Assembly (NCBI GenBank): GCA_910589415.1
Contig: OU342630.1
Location: 48,578,012 to 48,642,011 of the forward strand
Length of the DNA stretch: 64,000 bases
Direction of reading: 5' to 3'
Source of the DNA: Malachius bipustulatus
Lineage: Eukaryota > Arthropoda > Insecta > Coleoptera > Melyridae
The notes beneath the pieces are model-generated. The model was given only the letters and a program-made list of their open reading frames with translations, made no database searches and was not told the origin of the DNA. Below are positions 43,141-54,917 of this stretch, piece after piece (within the stretch, counting starts at the first letter, position 1; each line of letters begins with the position of its first letter). Made by a program: the position numbers and the translations under genes.

Positions 43141-45100
43141 ATTCTTTCTCTCTCTCTCTCTCTCCCTCCCTCTCTCTCCATCTCTTGCTGCTTCTCTCTA
43201 GAAATTCATTCTCCAAATCTTTTGATTCTCTCTCTCTCTCGCCGCTTCTCTTCACGCTCCTTCAAACAATACACTTTATTTGACGCCCTCTCTTAAATAA
43301 TTTTTTCCCGATCTTCTTATTCTCTTTCTCTCTCTTCATCTCTTGCTGCTTCTCTCCTTCTTTAAAAACAATTACCTAAATTCCTTAAACCTTTCTCTCA
43401 CATTTTTTCCAAAATTATTTTCCTGGTCATCCAAGACCGTCTCTAGTTACTCCTCCTTTACCTTTACGATCAAATGTTTTTATTTTTAATATTTTTTTCA
43501 AAAACCTCTCTCTGGTTCTCTTATTCTCTCTTTCTCCGATTCTTACTGGCTCTGTTTCCTTTACAGATAATTATTTCCCGCTTTAACTTTGTTTCTGACT
43601 GATCATTTCAAATTCCTCATCTAATCCTTTCTTTGTCCTTGATATACATATAAACATCCACTCCATTTTAATTGTTGCCCAGTCCGTTTAATTCTTTTTC
43701 TTTTAATTGTTTTTTTTCCCTTCTATTCACACTTTGTCTAATCTTCTTTTGTAATTCCATTTAATTCTTTAAATTTTCCTTACCTTTTTGGCTTCTATAT
43801 CACTGATCATGTGGCTCACTGATCTATAATTTGGATTCATATATGGTATTGTGTATGTCCTATTTCTTAAATATTTTGTATCTTGGACATCTGATTTGTC
43901 CACACAATACAATATTATTATAACTCTACTTGCTTTTCTATCTAATCCTTTATATTTCACAATTATTTCTTTTATTTTCATTCTATATTTTTCATTTCTC
44001 TTCAACAATTTCATATAACTTCATTTTCATGTTTAATTTTAGTTAATTCTTTATTTGTATTATTTTCTTCATTTACACAATAATTCTGTCTAACAAATTT
44101 TATTTAGCTTTCATTAAATTTAATAAATTTGTTTCGAATTTAATTAATTAATTTAAAGACGATTTTTAAAAATTTCATAACTTTATAACTACCTAATTAA
44201 ATAGAAAGTGCAGATTTTTTATGGCATCCTCTTTTAATTGCTATTATTACTTTAAATTTTACTTCTGATGTTATTTTAAAAATTTTCTCCCAAAGGAAAA
44301 AATATATCTTATTTTATAAAGGGCACTCTTTCTCTCAGGTGGGTTCAGATAAATATTTACATATTAATTTCCAAGTTTGGAAAAAAAATTAAAAAGTTTG
44401 AAATTTTTCTGTTTGTTTAACTAACTTACTACAAATTGTCTCAAAAATAAATTAAAATAGCATACCTATAGAGATCTTAATATACCTTAACTATCTACTA
44501 CCTAACAATATGAAATCGATAAACATAATTAATTTAGATAAAACCATACAATTTCATGTGTTTTCTTCTGCCACAACTAACAAAAATGTCCTTCCAATTT
44601 TCTCCAGTCAATTTTCTCCAATCCCCTTCCAAAATTTTCACCAGCTATCATTGTAGAGCTTTCTATAATTTTCTATACAATTTCTACTTATTATGACTTC
44701 TTTTCAACTCTCGTATCATATCTTCTTTATTATTTACCTTATTTCTTCTTTTCTAGTTTTCTCTCTAACAATCTCTCAAAATTCTTCATTACTCCTTTTT
44801 TTTTAAATGTAATTTATTAAGTCCCGAATTTTTTAGATTGTTTCTTTCTCTTCATTCCGTTGATTATCTTCATTTTTAAAACCAATTATTCTCCAATTAT
44901 TATATTTCTTTCTGACAACTCTAATCATTTCTCTCTAATCTTTTTTTATATGTTGCTTCTTATTCTTATTACATTTTTGTTGTTACTCATTATTACAAAA
45001 TTTAATTGCTACACTTTTGAATTTCATTCAAACCTGAAATTATTATTTATTTTTTACCTGAACTCAATTTTCCATAACAGCACCTAGTACTTAATCCTTT
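43141..45100. repeat. 2-kb pyrimidine-biased tract with (TC)n cores
   Basis: On the plus strand, C and T greatly outnumber A and G. Nearly pure (TC)n runs occur at 43146-43199, 43224-43250 and 43320-43350, with the phrase TCTCTTGCTGCTTCTCTC recurring. The skew fades by about 45.1 kb. A purine-rich minus-strand frame at 43769-44014 with a donor-like AAAAAG|GTAAGG at its end is a possible exon or LINE relic, but its K/R/I-rich composition is also what such a tract yields by chance. Confidence 0.7.
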
Positions 45101-45459
45101 TTTCAAATCAAACTTCTAAATATTTTTAATATTTAAAAAAATTGTGCTAATATTTATACTTTGAGGCATAATTTGGAAGAGAGTGTGACTAAGTGGTTAT
45201 ACTTACCAATAATTTTTGGCTCTCTTTGTTTTTGTTTTTTTTAACTCTTTTCTAGATCCCTAATTTAACAGTTAGTAAATTTTTCCCAGGTATTTAAAAT
45301 TAGAGTTTAAAGCATTCGAAAAAAATAAATGTAAATATTTCAAGATTGTATTCTCCATTTAAATGAGAGTAGAAATATAAATACTTTAATAATTATTATT
45401 GTCATTCAGTGGAAACAAAAAGTAATGTAATATAATTTTGACCAACTTATTACAGGGAT

Positions 45460-45905
45460 GAAATGCTTTTGATATTTAATTCCAACATGCTAGGAAGCGA
45501 AGTTGGCAGAAAATTTCACCTACACAACACAAGGTAAACAGGAAGAGGTCGATTTAACAAAATGAAATGCTGAATATTGTACAATTATTATTGTTTCTAG
45601 TCTAAATTTAGGTAGGTACACTTCAAATTTAAAGCATACGTTCAACCGGAGGCCCATATTAAAACTTTAAATATTTTCGATATTATAGATGAGGTAGGTA
45701 CATAGTTAAATTTAAGGACCAGTAAATGATGACGTACAAGCAAAATGATTAAATAAACAAAAATCGGCAACTTACAGAGAAAAGGCTAAAAGGCTCCTGA
45801 CATTTAACTCCAACATTGCGAAAGACAAAGAGTCCGAGACAAAATATATGCACACAACACAAGGTAAGCAGGACAAGACCAATACGACAAATGTTAAATA
45901 TCCTA
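45460..45905. repeat. Diverged direct repeats, about 320 bp apart
   Basis: 45470-45580 and 45795-45905 share the order TTTAA.TCCAACAT, ..CACAACACAAGGTAA.CAGGA, AAATG..AATAT. They look like two copies of an old dispersed repeat. Confidence 0.4.
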
Positions 45906-46712
45906 GCAAATTCTATGGTATATAATGATTTCAACATGGAGATGAATAGATTGCAAGCAAACAGAGACAAGTTCACGATAATTATGTAAATTCAATACTC
46001 TATTTAGTATATAACTACTACGTATTGTGAAATTCGAATACTGCCTGTTTTGTTCAATCATAAAAGTGACCATTCAAGTAGGGTCATTTTCAAAAGTTGA
46101 ATACTACAGGTGTGTCACACATCATGCATGAAAGTTTATTATGCAATTCAGGTGCGCAGAGTCTGAACATATTTGGTGTAGCGTTTCTATAAAAGATTAT
46201 CAACTAGCAATTATCTTCGAAATTTATTATAAGCCTGTTGTAAGCGATATATATTTTTTTGTAAATAATACTCATAACTAAGAATACGAGTATACTATAA
46301 CATTTTACATTGTGACTTAATTAGCTCTAACTTTATTTATTAACTGTCAAAGTTAAGGATTTCTTTATAAGCATGCGATTAGGTTCAAACTGCTTCATTT
46401 AGGAGTTGGTGTCCCCTCTGAAGATTGTTTTTCTTAATATATAATATTTCTGAAACTAAATTTTTTAACTAATAAATCCCCATCTTGGGGGAAAAAAGGC
46501 TAAAATCGCAAAGCATGATATAGTTCTGGTTTTTTGGTTTGTTGCATTGACCAGTTTAGTTTAATCGTAAATGATTAATATAATAAAAAAATAGAACCTT
46601 CAGGAAATCATCAATTATTATTAGATGTGCATTAATACTTTTTGATCCTTTAATAGAAAATTAATGGATTTTAACAAATTTATCCTACTGGTAGCGGCTA
46701 GATTTACCTACG
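45906..46712. other. No gene recognised
   Basis: AT-rich, no supported feature. Confidence 0.45.
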
Positions 46713-46742
46713 TTTTTTTTTTTTTGGGGGGGGGGGGGGGGG
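46713..46742. repeat. T13-G17 homopolymer pair
   Basis: Thirteen T followed directly by seventeen G. The lengths may be affected by sequencing error. Confidence 0.8.
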
Positions 46743-47700
46743 AAAGAGCAAAATTACATTCGAGCTCTCCATGTTGATAAAACACTTACAATTAATAAAG
46801 TTAATAAAAGTGATTAATTTTCACTAGCACATCCTTTATCCATCACAATTTGCCTCTATAAAATTGATAGAATAGTACGAGGGATTGTTGGTCTACAAAA
46901 GAACTCCGGGTTCAACTATGATGAATATTTGGTTTAATTGCTGGACAAGGGAATTAAATGAGCGAATATTTCATTGCTTATACACAACGGGATCAGCTAT
47001 CAAATCATAATTACCTTCGTACCGATATACGAGTAGGTATTTATATTGCAGCTAAATCAAATCATAGGATTGTATTTTATGTTATCTAATCTTGTGCAGT
47101 TGACATTCAATTCTGTTCAATTTGGTAGCCTCTAGGGTTATTTGATAAACGCTCTATAGCTCTTCTGTGTTAATAAGCTTTGATATTCCATCAAACGAGT
47201 TATACCTACATTTTTGCGTTTTAATTGCAAATGGAACTTTTCTTTACTATTAGCTGTATTAATCAAAAATCTCTTTGATGTTTTTATAGCAGTCCGTTAT
47301 ATGAATGGTCAATAAATCAAGCATATGTCAACTAATGGAAAACAAATAATAAAAACGAGCCTAAAAACTAAAAGAAGTAATATTTCTATGAAATCACGAT
47401 TTCATATTATCGAAGGGCGTCATCTCTTCCACAAGATAAATTAGATGCTGGCGTTGCAGTTTCGCAAATATTACGGTTGTCTCCAACTTTCTTCAACGAC
47501 TGTCTTTCCCAACTTTTCTTCAACGACTTGCTGCTATGGTAATAACAATACATCTTCCTGGTCTCTTTCTGTTTACACATTTCCTGACGCTATAGTGAAC
47601 TTATGATCAATTCATCCAACAGCGTGATGCTGATGTTAGATCAATAGAAACTGCAGACTGGATAAGCGAGATTGAGCTAGGCTAGAACAAATCTGGATTA
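46743..47700. other. No gene recognised
   Basis: AT-rich. The 47400-47640 stretch is a little more GC-rich, with near-duplicated TTTCTTCAACGACT words, but no exon is supported. Confidence 0.4.
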
Positions 47701-47973
47701 ATGTTTCAACAATCAATTTTAATGGCTCGTCTTTCTCTTGAAAATCAGCAACAGCAGAGGAATAACAATAAAGAAAACTCAAGTTTCGAAGACTATTGCT
47801 TGCTATAATACAGGCTGCTGAGTCATGAGGAACTTTACAAACTTCTACCAATGTATGTACAGTCTCTTAAGGGGAATATTATGGGACGCTTAAAATATGT
47901 CAACTCTCCTTCTCTGTTAATATACAGGGTGATTGTGAATTTAAAAAAATATTCATTAGGCAATAAAATATAA
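47701..47973 (+). pseudogene. Open frame with one in-frame stop, origin unknown
   Basis: From ATG at 47701 one frame reads MARLSLENQQQQRNNNKENS and then SSFEDYCLL, stop TAA (47806), continuing in frame as YRLLSHEELYKLLPMYVQS to TAA at 47971. The protein-like text on both sides of one stop suggests a decayed gene or transposon fragment. A TATACAGGGTG transposon end at 47921 lies inside the last part, so that portion is unlikely to be original coding. Confidence 0.25.
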
Positions 47974-48460
47974 TACACGGATCATAAGAATTTTCTATTT
48001 TTTTGGTGCAATTGATATACACTGTTATCTATCATTGCTTTCTCTAAACGTAGGAATTCCAGGACCGGCTTAAGAAAAATTGATTGGGAGAGTTTCAGAG
48101 GCAACGCGCTAAAAACAAATAAAATCGCCTGAACCTGGGAAATCGTCAATCTTAATTGAGGATAACACGCAACAAAGAAAACGAATTAAGGAAAAATATT
48201 ATTTATTACCATCTATTATATTTATTTTCATATACATAAATAAAATACTATTAGAAATAAAGAAAAATCACATGATAAATTAACTTTCTGTAAAAATTAT
48301 ACGGTCACTGGTTCACATATGATTTTATTGACTTATTTTTGTATCATAAAATATAACCGAACCCTCTCTTAGATCCATAAGATTAGATTTTAAATTTATT
48401 GGATTTACATTTTGATTTAACGTTGCAGAACAAATTAGGCAGCTTTAGCACAGCACATGA
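47974..48460. other. No gene recognised; solo transposon end at its start
   Basis: Continues from TACAGGGTGATTGTGAAT (47923), for which I find no facing end nearby. Otherwise AT-rich. Confidence 0.4.
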
Positions 48461-48530
48461 GGTGAGAACTGAAGGCATGGACGTTACCGTTTCGTCCTTG
48501 TTATGGACTCATCAGCATGTCATATCAGTC
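48461..48530 (-). ncRNA. Hammerhead ribozyme, apparently intact
   Basis: Minus strand: ACTGA (48529-48525), internal loop, CATG (48519-48516), core CTGATGA (48515-48509), stem II GTCC/GGAC (48508-48505 with 48497-48494) with loop ATAACAA, GAAA (48493-48490), stem III CG/CG closed by the GNRA tetraloop GTAA (48487-48484), T48481, cleavage predicted after C48480, then CATG (48479-48476), which pairs flush with the upstream CATG, and TCAGT (48472-48468), pairing with ACTGA. Every invariant core base is present and all three helices form. The internal loop TATGA/CCT in stem I faces the stem II loop, as expected for the tertiary contact of natural hammerheads. Type I layout as in Penelope-like elements. 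No tandem copy or reverse transcriptase is seen nearby. Confidence 0.7.
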
Positions 48531-49367
48531 AGATACACAACATATCCCATACGAAAGATTTAAATTCAGAACCTACATTCCAATATATTTAAAATCTAAT
48601 ATAGGATCCAAGTGGTTCAATAATATAAAATATAAATTTAAATTCATAACATAATACATCAATTTTTCAGTATTTTATATACCTACCTAGCGAAATAAAA
48701 TCCGAAATAAAGGTGAAGAAATTATTTTATTTAATTTAGCTGTCAAAATTTATATCACTTCAAAAACATTCTACATATAGAATTAAATTAAATTAAATTA
48801 TACAAATAAAAAATATAATATTTTTTCATTATTATGTAACAACAGAGACACTTGTTACACAATGTAAAACATAAACAATTCTTATACATAGATACATCGG
48901 AATTATTATCAAAAAGAATAATAATAGGTAATGTATTATATTCAACAAGGAAAATGTAGTTCAAAAGGTAAAATATCATGAAATCATGATAGACTTCTTA
49001 TAAAATTGAAGATCTATATTTTAAAATTTTCAGTAGTCCCCTGTACTTTTACGTTGCATAATAAAAATCACATGTTCAGAGGTAAGAAATTGTAATATAA
49101 AATTAGTAATTTAATAGCTACATTTATCATAAAGTAAAATATTTTAATGGCAAATTGAAGACATACATACATACATACTATAGTTACTACATTAATATAG
49201 TAATTCTATAGTAAATATGTAAACCAGCTTGGATTCCACACCCTTATTATTATAAGTGCCACCAAGACATATAATTCATATTTTTTTAGTTTTTACTGAT
49301 TCTTATCAAAATTTCAAGTGATGGCAGTTGATCATTGAGAAATTTAATTAATTTCATATCGTTTCAT
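48531..49367. other. No gene recognised; microsatellites
   Basis: AT-rich with short (AATTA)n at 48781-48800 and (CATA)n at 49163-49178. No exon supported. Confidence 0.45.
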
Positions 49368-50852
49368 AAATTTCTATTAATAGTTCAGTCGGTAAAGTAA
49401 AAAAATTATCCTAAGTTCATAAAAAATCTAATGTAAGATTTCTTTTCAATGATTGTTAATGAAGAGGTTGTAGAACATAAATACATAAAAATCAGATCTG
49501 GGGATGGAGCGCTTCCCCCCAGAAAACCACCCCTTTGGTGAAAAAGTCTCTTTTTACTTATTAACTCGTTAACTGTGTGATATATCTTTAAGAAGAGACT
49601 TTTTGCCTGTAGCCCTTAACAATTTTCAATTAATCAAAAGAATATCTATTACAAGAAAGGAAGCTTGAGTGATTTCCTAAAAGAAAGGTATATTGTCATG
49701 TATTTTTTCGCATAAGTCATAGGTTTCGAGTTATTCAATATTTAATTATTACAACTTTTGTATTTTTGAAGAACGCAAATTTTCATGTATTTGAAATTGT
49801 TGGAGCACAGCCTCTAGAAAAAAAAAATAAATTTCTCGAAAACCAAACAATCTACGCAGAAAAGTCAAAATGGGTTTTGAAGGGGACATAAAATGATTGA
49901 AATCAAAAAATTGTTATAGATGTTTTTTTGTTTGTTGTTATAGATTGTATCTATAACAACATAATCAATAAATTGTTATAGATATTATCTTTTGGGTCAA
50001 AAGGCATTACCTTAATGCTGAAGAAGTTAAAAATAAAAACATACATTTTACAATCTTACAAGCTTATTGAAGTTAGTTTATTGGCAATTTTTTTTTACTA
50101 TTTCCTAAAAATTAAAAAAAAAATGTAGCTAAAAAATTTTCAAAATATTACGAAATATTGTTATACGATAAGTGTAATAAAAAAAAAATTGCTACATTTA
50201 CAATTTGCTTTGGTTTTTTTTTTAATTCTTAGAAAATAATAAAAAAAATTGCCAAAAGTTGACTAACTTCAATATGCTTGTAGCTTTCTCAGCATTGAGG
50301 TAATAATGCCTTGACCAAAAAAATAATAACATCTCTAACATTATATTGATTTCAATTATTTTTATTAGGCCTGCAAATACCCAAAATAGCAAAAACCAAA
50401 AGTGATTTTTCTCCATAGGTTGTTCGGTTTTCGAGAAATTTAATTTTTTTCTAGAGGCTGCGCGCCATGAATGCACGAAAATTCGCGCGCGTCATAAATA
50501 CCAAATTTGCAATTTCTTAAATATTGAATAACTCGAAAACTATGACATAAGCGAAAAAATTACAACATACCTTTCTTTTAGATTCCTTTCTTCTAATAAA
50601 TATTTTTTTTGATATATCCACCGATTAACGAGTTATTAGCGAAAAAATAATTTTTTCACCAAAGGGGTGTTTTTTGGAGGACGCGCTCTATACCTAGAAC
50701 TAATTTTTGCGTATCTATGTTCTATAACACCTTCACTAACAAATTATTATTGTAGAAAAATCTTAGATAAGATTTTTTATGAACTTTGGGTAAATACATT
50801 TTTTACTTTACCGATTGGACAAATCCAGTAATTTTTTTAATTGTAGAAATTT
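49368..50852. repeat. Large foldback element, ~1.5 kb
   Basis: Arms of about 700 bp pair from CAGTCGGTAAAGTAAAAAA on the left to its complement near 50800, through CACCCCTTTGGTGAAAAA, CGAGTTATTCAATATTTAA and CTCGAAAACC.AACAA, to a centre near 50160. The centre and inner arms are nearly pure A/T. No ACAGGGTG ends, so a separate family. The minus-strand frame 50222-50476 lies in the arm. Confidence 0.8.
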
Positions 50853-52086
50853 TTTGAGAGAGTTTTTAAGACGATTGCGGTTGCTTCTCTAATTATTTTT
50901 GATAAAATTATATTAAAATTTCTTCCCTTTACTCTTTTGCCGTTGGCTTTGAAAAGAGTAAAAGAGTCGCGATTATTGCATTGTAGATCTTCGTTAATTT
51001 GATTCAGATCAGCAAAAACTATAAAAATGTTATAACGCAGGTACAATTATACAAGGTGAATAAAAGGATAGCCAGATTTCGATGAGGTATTTTATATTTA
51101 TGAATTTATATTGTGTAATCATCGCCCTAGCAACCGGTGACATTTAATTTATTTCTTAAACCGTTAAATCTTATCCAATCCAGGAATTGTTGACAATTTC
51201 TTGATGTCTATTACGAGGAAGCTCACTGTCTGTTGCAGAAGCAAAATGAATCCGGCTATTGTATCAGAACTCTCGATCCCCGATCCTCGATCCATATTTC
51301 TTTTCGGACGTCAATGAGGAAAGATGCAAAGTCACCATTTTACAGAAGAACGGGACTTGCAGATTTCGGAGACGTCATAAAAGGAGTTACTCGATAGAGC
51401 TTTCCTGCTGGTCTACATTCCGAACAACTTTCTGAAAAAATGTTGCTTTCATTAACCACATTTGCTTGATACTTCTGTTTTTGTTTATAGCATTCTTCTG
51501 TTTTATTCAAGTTTTAATTAGAAGTTCAAATCGTGCCATCTTTTTAATTCACCTTAAGTATACAAAGAACGAATGATAAGTACTTAAGTTTTGGTTAAAT
51601 ATAAAATTATTTAAAGCTGCTTCTTGTAAGTACATACATGATTTATAGGTACATGTAACTATTGATTTCTTTCTTTTTGTTGTCGTCAATATATTTTTTT
51701 AAATAATTATTTTTTACCATAGATACACAAAGTCCATAAAAATATATTAATGTCATTCTTTCCTTAAATATCTACCTGAAGATTTAAAATTATTCCATTT
51801 AATAAATGTTTTCTCATTTATCTATATTATTATATTTTAATGACCTGATTTGTTTAACATTTTATGTATAGTCTGATTGATATAACATCCAAGTTATGTA
51901 ATATCTGGTTTATAAATTAATTTCTAAATCAGCACACTGATGTGCATAATATGCAATGCTAGTAGGAAAGGAGTGGCATTATTACATTATTACAATCTTT
52001 TTAGTTTAATAATAATTGTTGAAATTCTTCATATTTACAAAGTCGTAAAAATATTTGTCCTAATTATTACTATAAAAAAATTAAAG
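50853..52086. other. No gene recognised
   Basis: A GC-richer patch at 51195-51420 has short open frames on both strands (plus-strand MNPAIVSELSIPDPRS at about 51247) but no recognisable family. TACAAGGTG at 51051 may be a worn transposon end. Confidence 0.4.
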
Positions 52087-52234
52087 CTAATGGTTCGTAG
52101 CGTCATTATAACAACTTGTCCCTATTCCCATTTTTAAAGCCTCGTCTACAGCGTCTGCGGATATGAACCCGGTGCTTCTTCTGTTTGATAATCTGTTCTT
52201 TGATCGTCTTTTTCTCTGTGTCTCACTGTCGGTG
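52087..52234 (-). CDS. Candidate terminal coding exon, family unknown
   Basis: Minus strand: strong acceptor TACTGTTTTATTTCAG, then 148 nt ending in TAG at 52089-52087. Entered in phase 2, the peptide is TDSETQRKRRSKNRLSNRRS, then TGFISADAVDEAL and KMGIGTSCYNDATNH. The Arg/Lys/Ser-rich start would suit a cytoplasmic tail or nuclear-localisation-like segment. The exon joins in frame to the one at 54810-54917 (AG|C gives Ser). GC and codon use stand out from the flanks. Confidence 0.5.
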
Positions 52235-52589
52235 CTGAAATAAAACAGTAAAATTATTCATTATTATAGTTAATTAATTAAATAAAAGATGATAATGGTA
52301 AAATCATTATCACCTCCCCATAAATAAGTTTGATGTGAATATAATTTTTTTTACAAAAGTATATGTAAATCCAAGTACCTACGCAAAAAATTCTGGGATG
52401 TTATTTTTAAACTATAGACTTTAGCATGAACTTAAATATCATTTTATAAATCAGAACTATTATTGTTCGAATAAAAATCAGAACAAGGTCGGAGCAGGGG
52501 GCACTATACTTAGCCTGCATGTAGTTTCAGATACAAATAACTAATGGGGTGGACATACTTTTGTAATTTTATGCAATTATTATTGATCA

Positions 52590-52630
52590 AACCACCTCCC
52601 CCCCATAAGAAAATCCTGGCTACGCCACTG
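52590..52630 (-). mobile_element. Solo transposon end with CAGTGGCGTAGCCAGGA
   Basis: On the minus strand CAGTGGCGTAGCCAGGATTT leads into a G-rich stretch. This terminus is, as far as I know, common at the ends of several animal DNA transposons. No opposite end was found, so it is a fragment. Confidence 0.4.
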
Positions 52631-52639
52631 ACCTGAATA

Positions 52640-53358
52640 TTTTGGTTTGGTGCTGACAAGAAGTTAAAATTAGTAAGCTCTATTATGTTACGAACCAATA
52701 TGATAAAGGGTGAGTGGGGGGAAACGAACTAAAGTCCTTGAGTAAGTATACTTTAAACGTACCCCTTTTATGTTGTTTACTGCGTATAAGATTTAATTTT
52801 TTTTATATAAAATATCTATCGTTCTATAAGAATATATAAAGTTTATTTAAACAACTGACTGGCATACCAGTTTGCCCTAAGACACAGTATACAAAATATT
52901 ACTTAAAAATAAAATAAAATTATTAAATGAAAATTATTGCAAAAAAAAATTATTGTAATTTCGGTTTAAAACCAAAAAGATGACTTCTTAAAATGTACTT
53001 AATTCTTATACTAACAATTATTTTTTTTAAGCTGCAGAAATGTGAAAATAGCTGTATGAGCTCTATGAAGGCTACAATTTTGTCAATTTTTGTAATTTTT
53101 TTTAAATTTATTTTTACACGCATCAACCTCATAATGACGTAGGATGGTTCATTGATTCAATTTTAATTCATTCAATTCAAGTCAATTTTTATACATATTC
53201 ATAATAATCTGAGCAAAATTAGGATTTCCCGAGATCTTCAGACTGAGAATAAATCCAGACTAGGTATCTATATCATAGATGTTATGCAGGATAGCTCAGA
53301 TATCGACAACAATCTATGTTATATATTCGAATTACAAGGAATTTTGCAACTCAGGAAT
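52640..53358. other. No gene recognised
   Basis: AT-rich; presumed intron between exon candidates. Confidence 0.4.
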
Positions 53359-53455
53359 CTAAGACGAACAGTATAGGGATAACACCGGCCGCTGTGAAGG
53401 GAGCCCCTGTTCTGATATTAATGAAGTTAGAAGAGCCATCTGTAAATTTACTTCT
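53359..53455 (-). CDS. Candidate alternative terminal exon
   Basis: Minus strand: acceptor GGCACACATCAG, then 97 nt ending in TAG at 53361-53359. Entered in phase 2 (as after the exon 54810-54917) it reads EVNLQMALLTSLISEQGLPS, then QRPVLSLYCSS. A second acceptor, AAATTTACAG, 16 nt downstream would give another open frame (TGAPFTAAGVIPILFVLDS), so the reading frame is ambiguous. It would compete with 52087-52234 as last exon. Confidence 0.33.
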
Positions 53456-54809
53456 CTGATGTGTGCCTGTTAATAAATAAGTTCCCGTAATTAATAAAGC
53501 ACCATCATTTAGACAGACTTAAATATTTAAGTTAGCGAGAAGAAATACACGATTTACTATTAACATTCAACCTACATCAAATAACTTGAGGCAAGCAGAA
53601 CGGAAACTTATTCTCATTCGGGAAAATATTATGTGAAATAAAAGAATTTCAACTATAATACTCTCGGGCACCGGCTGAAACTTTTCCTTGGAATAACTTA
53701 CTTATTACAGCAGCTTTGACATGTAGAGCTTATAATAATGTACTTTGCTGACCGAGGTCTGAGATCGTTAATTATAAATGTTAGGATTGAGATTTTAAGA
53801 AATGGTCTAATAGCTATCTGAAATTTTCCGCAACTCAGGTAGTGCGTAGGTATATTTTTCTAGACACACTGACTATCCGGTTATAAGGGTAAAATGGATG
53901 AGTATACAGGGTGTGTACATGACTAAGGGAATATACATGAGTCAAATTCGAACAATCATTGGGATCTTGGAAACTAGAAGAGATACGGAGTCGGTTAAAT
54001 TGGAACAAAGCTGCTAAATTTTATGTTTAAATAAGAATCTGAAAAAAACTGAAAATTTCTTATTTTTTTATTAGATGCTTAAATAATGTTTTATTAAGAG
54101 TTCTACAGAAGGGTTTTCAGACAATGTTACCAAACTAAATCAGTTAAATTTTATGATTTTAGTACCTAAATATCGTTTTCGGAATTTCACAAAAGGTTCA
54201 TGATAAGTAGGTAGTAATTAGAAAATGTAAAAATACCCTCATTTTCTACCTAATACCTACATCTCAGGAAGAGATAGATAAAGTATTTTATTATAGACAA
54301 TCGACGCGATAATTAATCATTTCATCTATTAAGATAAAATATAAACTTTGCTACTTCTATACGTGTACCAGAAAAAAAAATGAAATTGTTTTTTTTTTGC
54401 AACACTACCCGATGGCGTTGTTGATACAAAGTGAATTATTACAAAAATCAAAGTACCCTCTTTTTATCGGACATGGATAAATTATAATTCTTATAAAGTG
54501 TGACAAAAATTTCCTGGACTAAATATTAAAAATGTGTTTTTATGGTAGGTATTGATATCTACGTATATGTATTATGATAATACAAAAAAACTTGAACTTG
54601 TCAGTTTGGGCTTATTAATGATTTATAAACACTCAATGACAAATCACAATAAATAACCTTATCTCTAATATTAATTAATTATTATTTTGACCCCACTTCT
54701 AATTGTAATTTTATATAATTTTTATTATTATTGTAAAACTTTACATTCATATTTCGCAACAAAATAACAACAATGAATTTATATAGATTTTAATAAAATG
54801 ATTAGGTAC
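53456..54809. other. No gene recognised; solo TACAGGGTGTGTACATG end
   Basis: Presumed intron. A TATACAGGGTGTGTAC word at 53903 is an unpaired transposon end. The rest is AT-rich. Confidence 0.4.
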
Positions 54810-54917
54810 CTGTGTGCTGGATGCCTCATTTTAACAGGAGGATAATCTGAGGAGTTGTAGTTTTCTGGGATGCCGTAAGGTTTTGTATTCTCTACAGTTG
54901 TCATCTTTGGATTAAAT
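54810..54917 (-). CDS. Candidate internal coding exon of 108 nt
   Basis: Minus strand: excellent acceptor AGTTTTTCGATTTTCAG, 108 nt open in one frame, donor CACACAG|GTACCT. Phase 2 on both sides. The peptide is FNPKMTTVENTKPYGIPENY and then NSSDYPPVKMRHPAH. Polar and Pro/Tyr-containing, like an intracellular tail of a membrane or scaffold protein. It splices in frame to 52087-52234, to 53359-53455 and to the more distant 35985-36203, and from 61461-61502. Family not recognised. Confidence 0.52.

Noticed and set aside
43769..44014. 81-codon minus-strand frame ending at a good donor
   Set aside because: Lies in the pyrimidine-biased tract, where the minus strand is purine-rich and naturally yields long Lys/Arg/Ile frames without stops; not called without transcript support.
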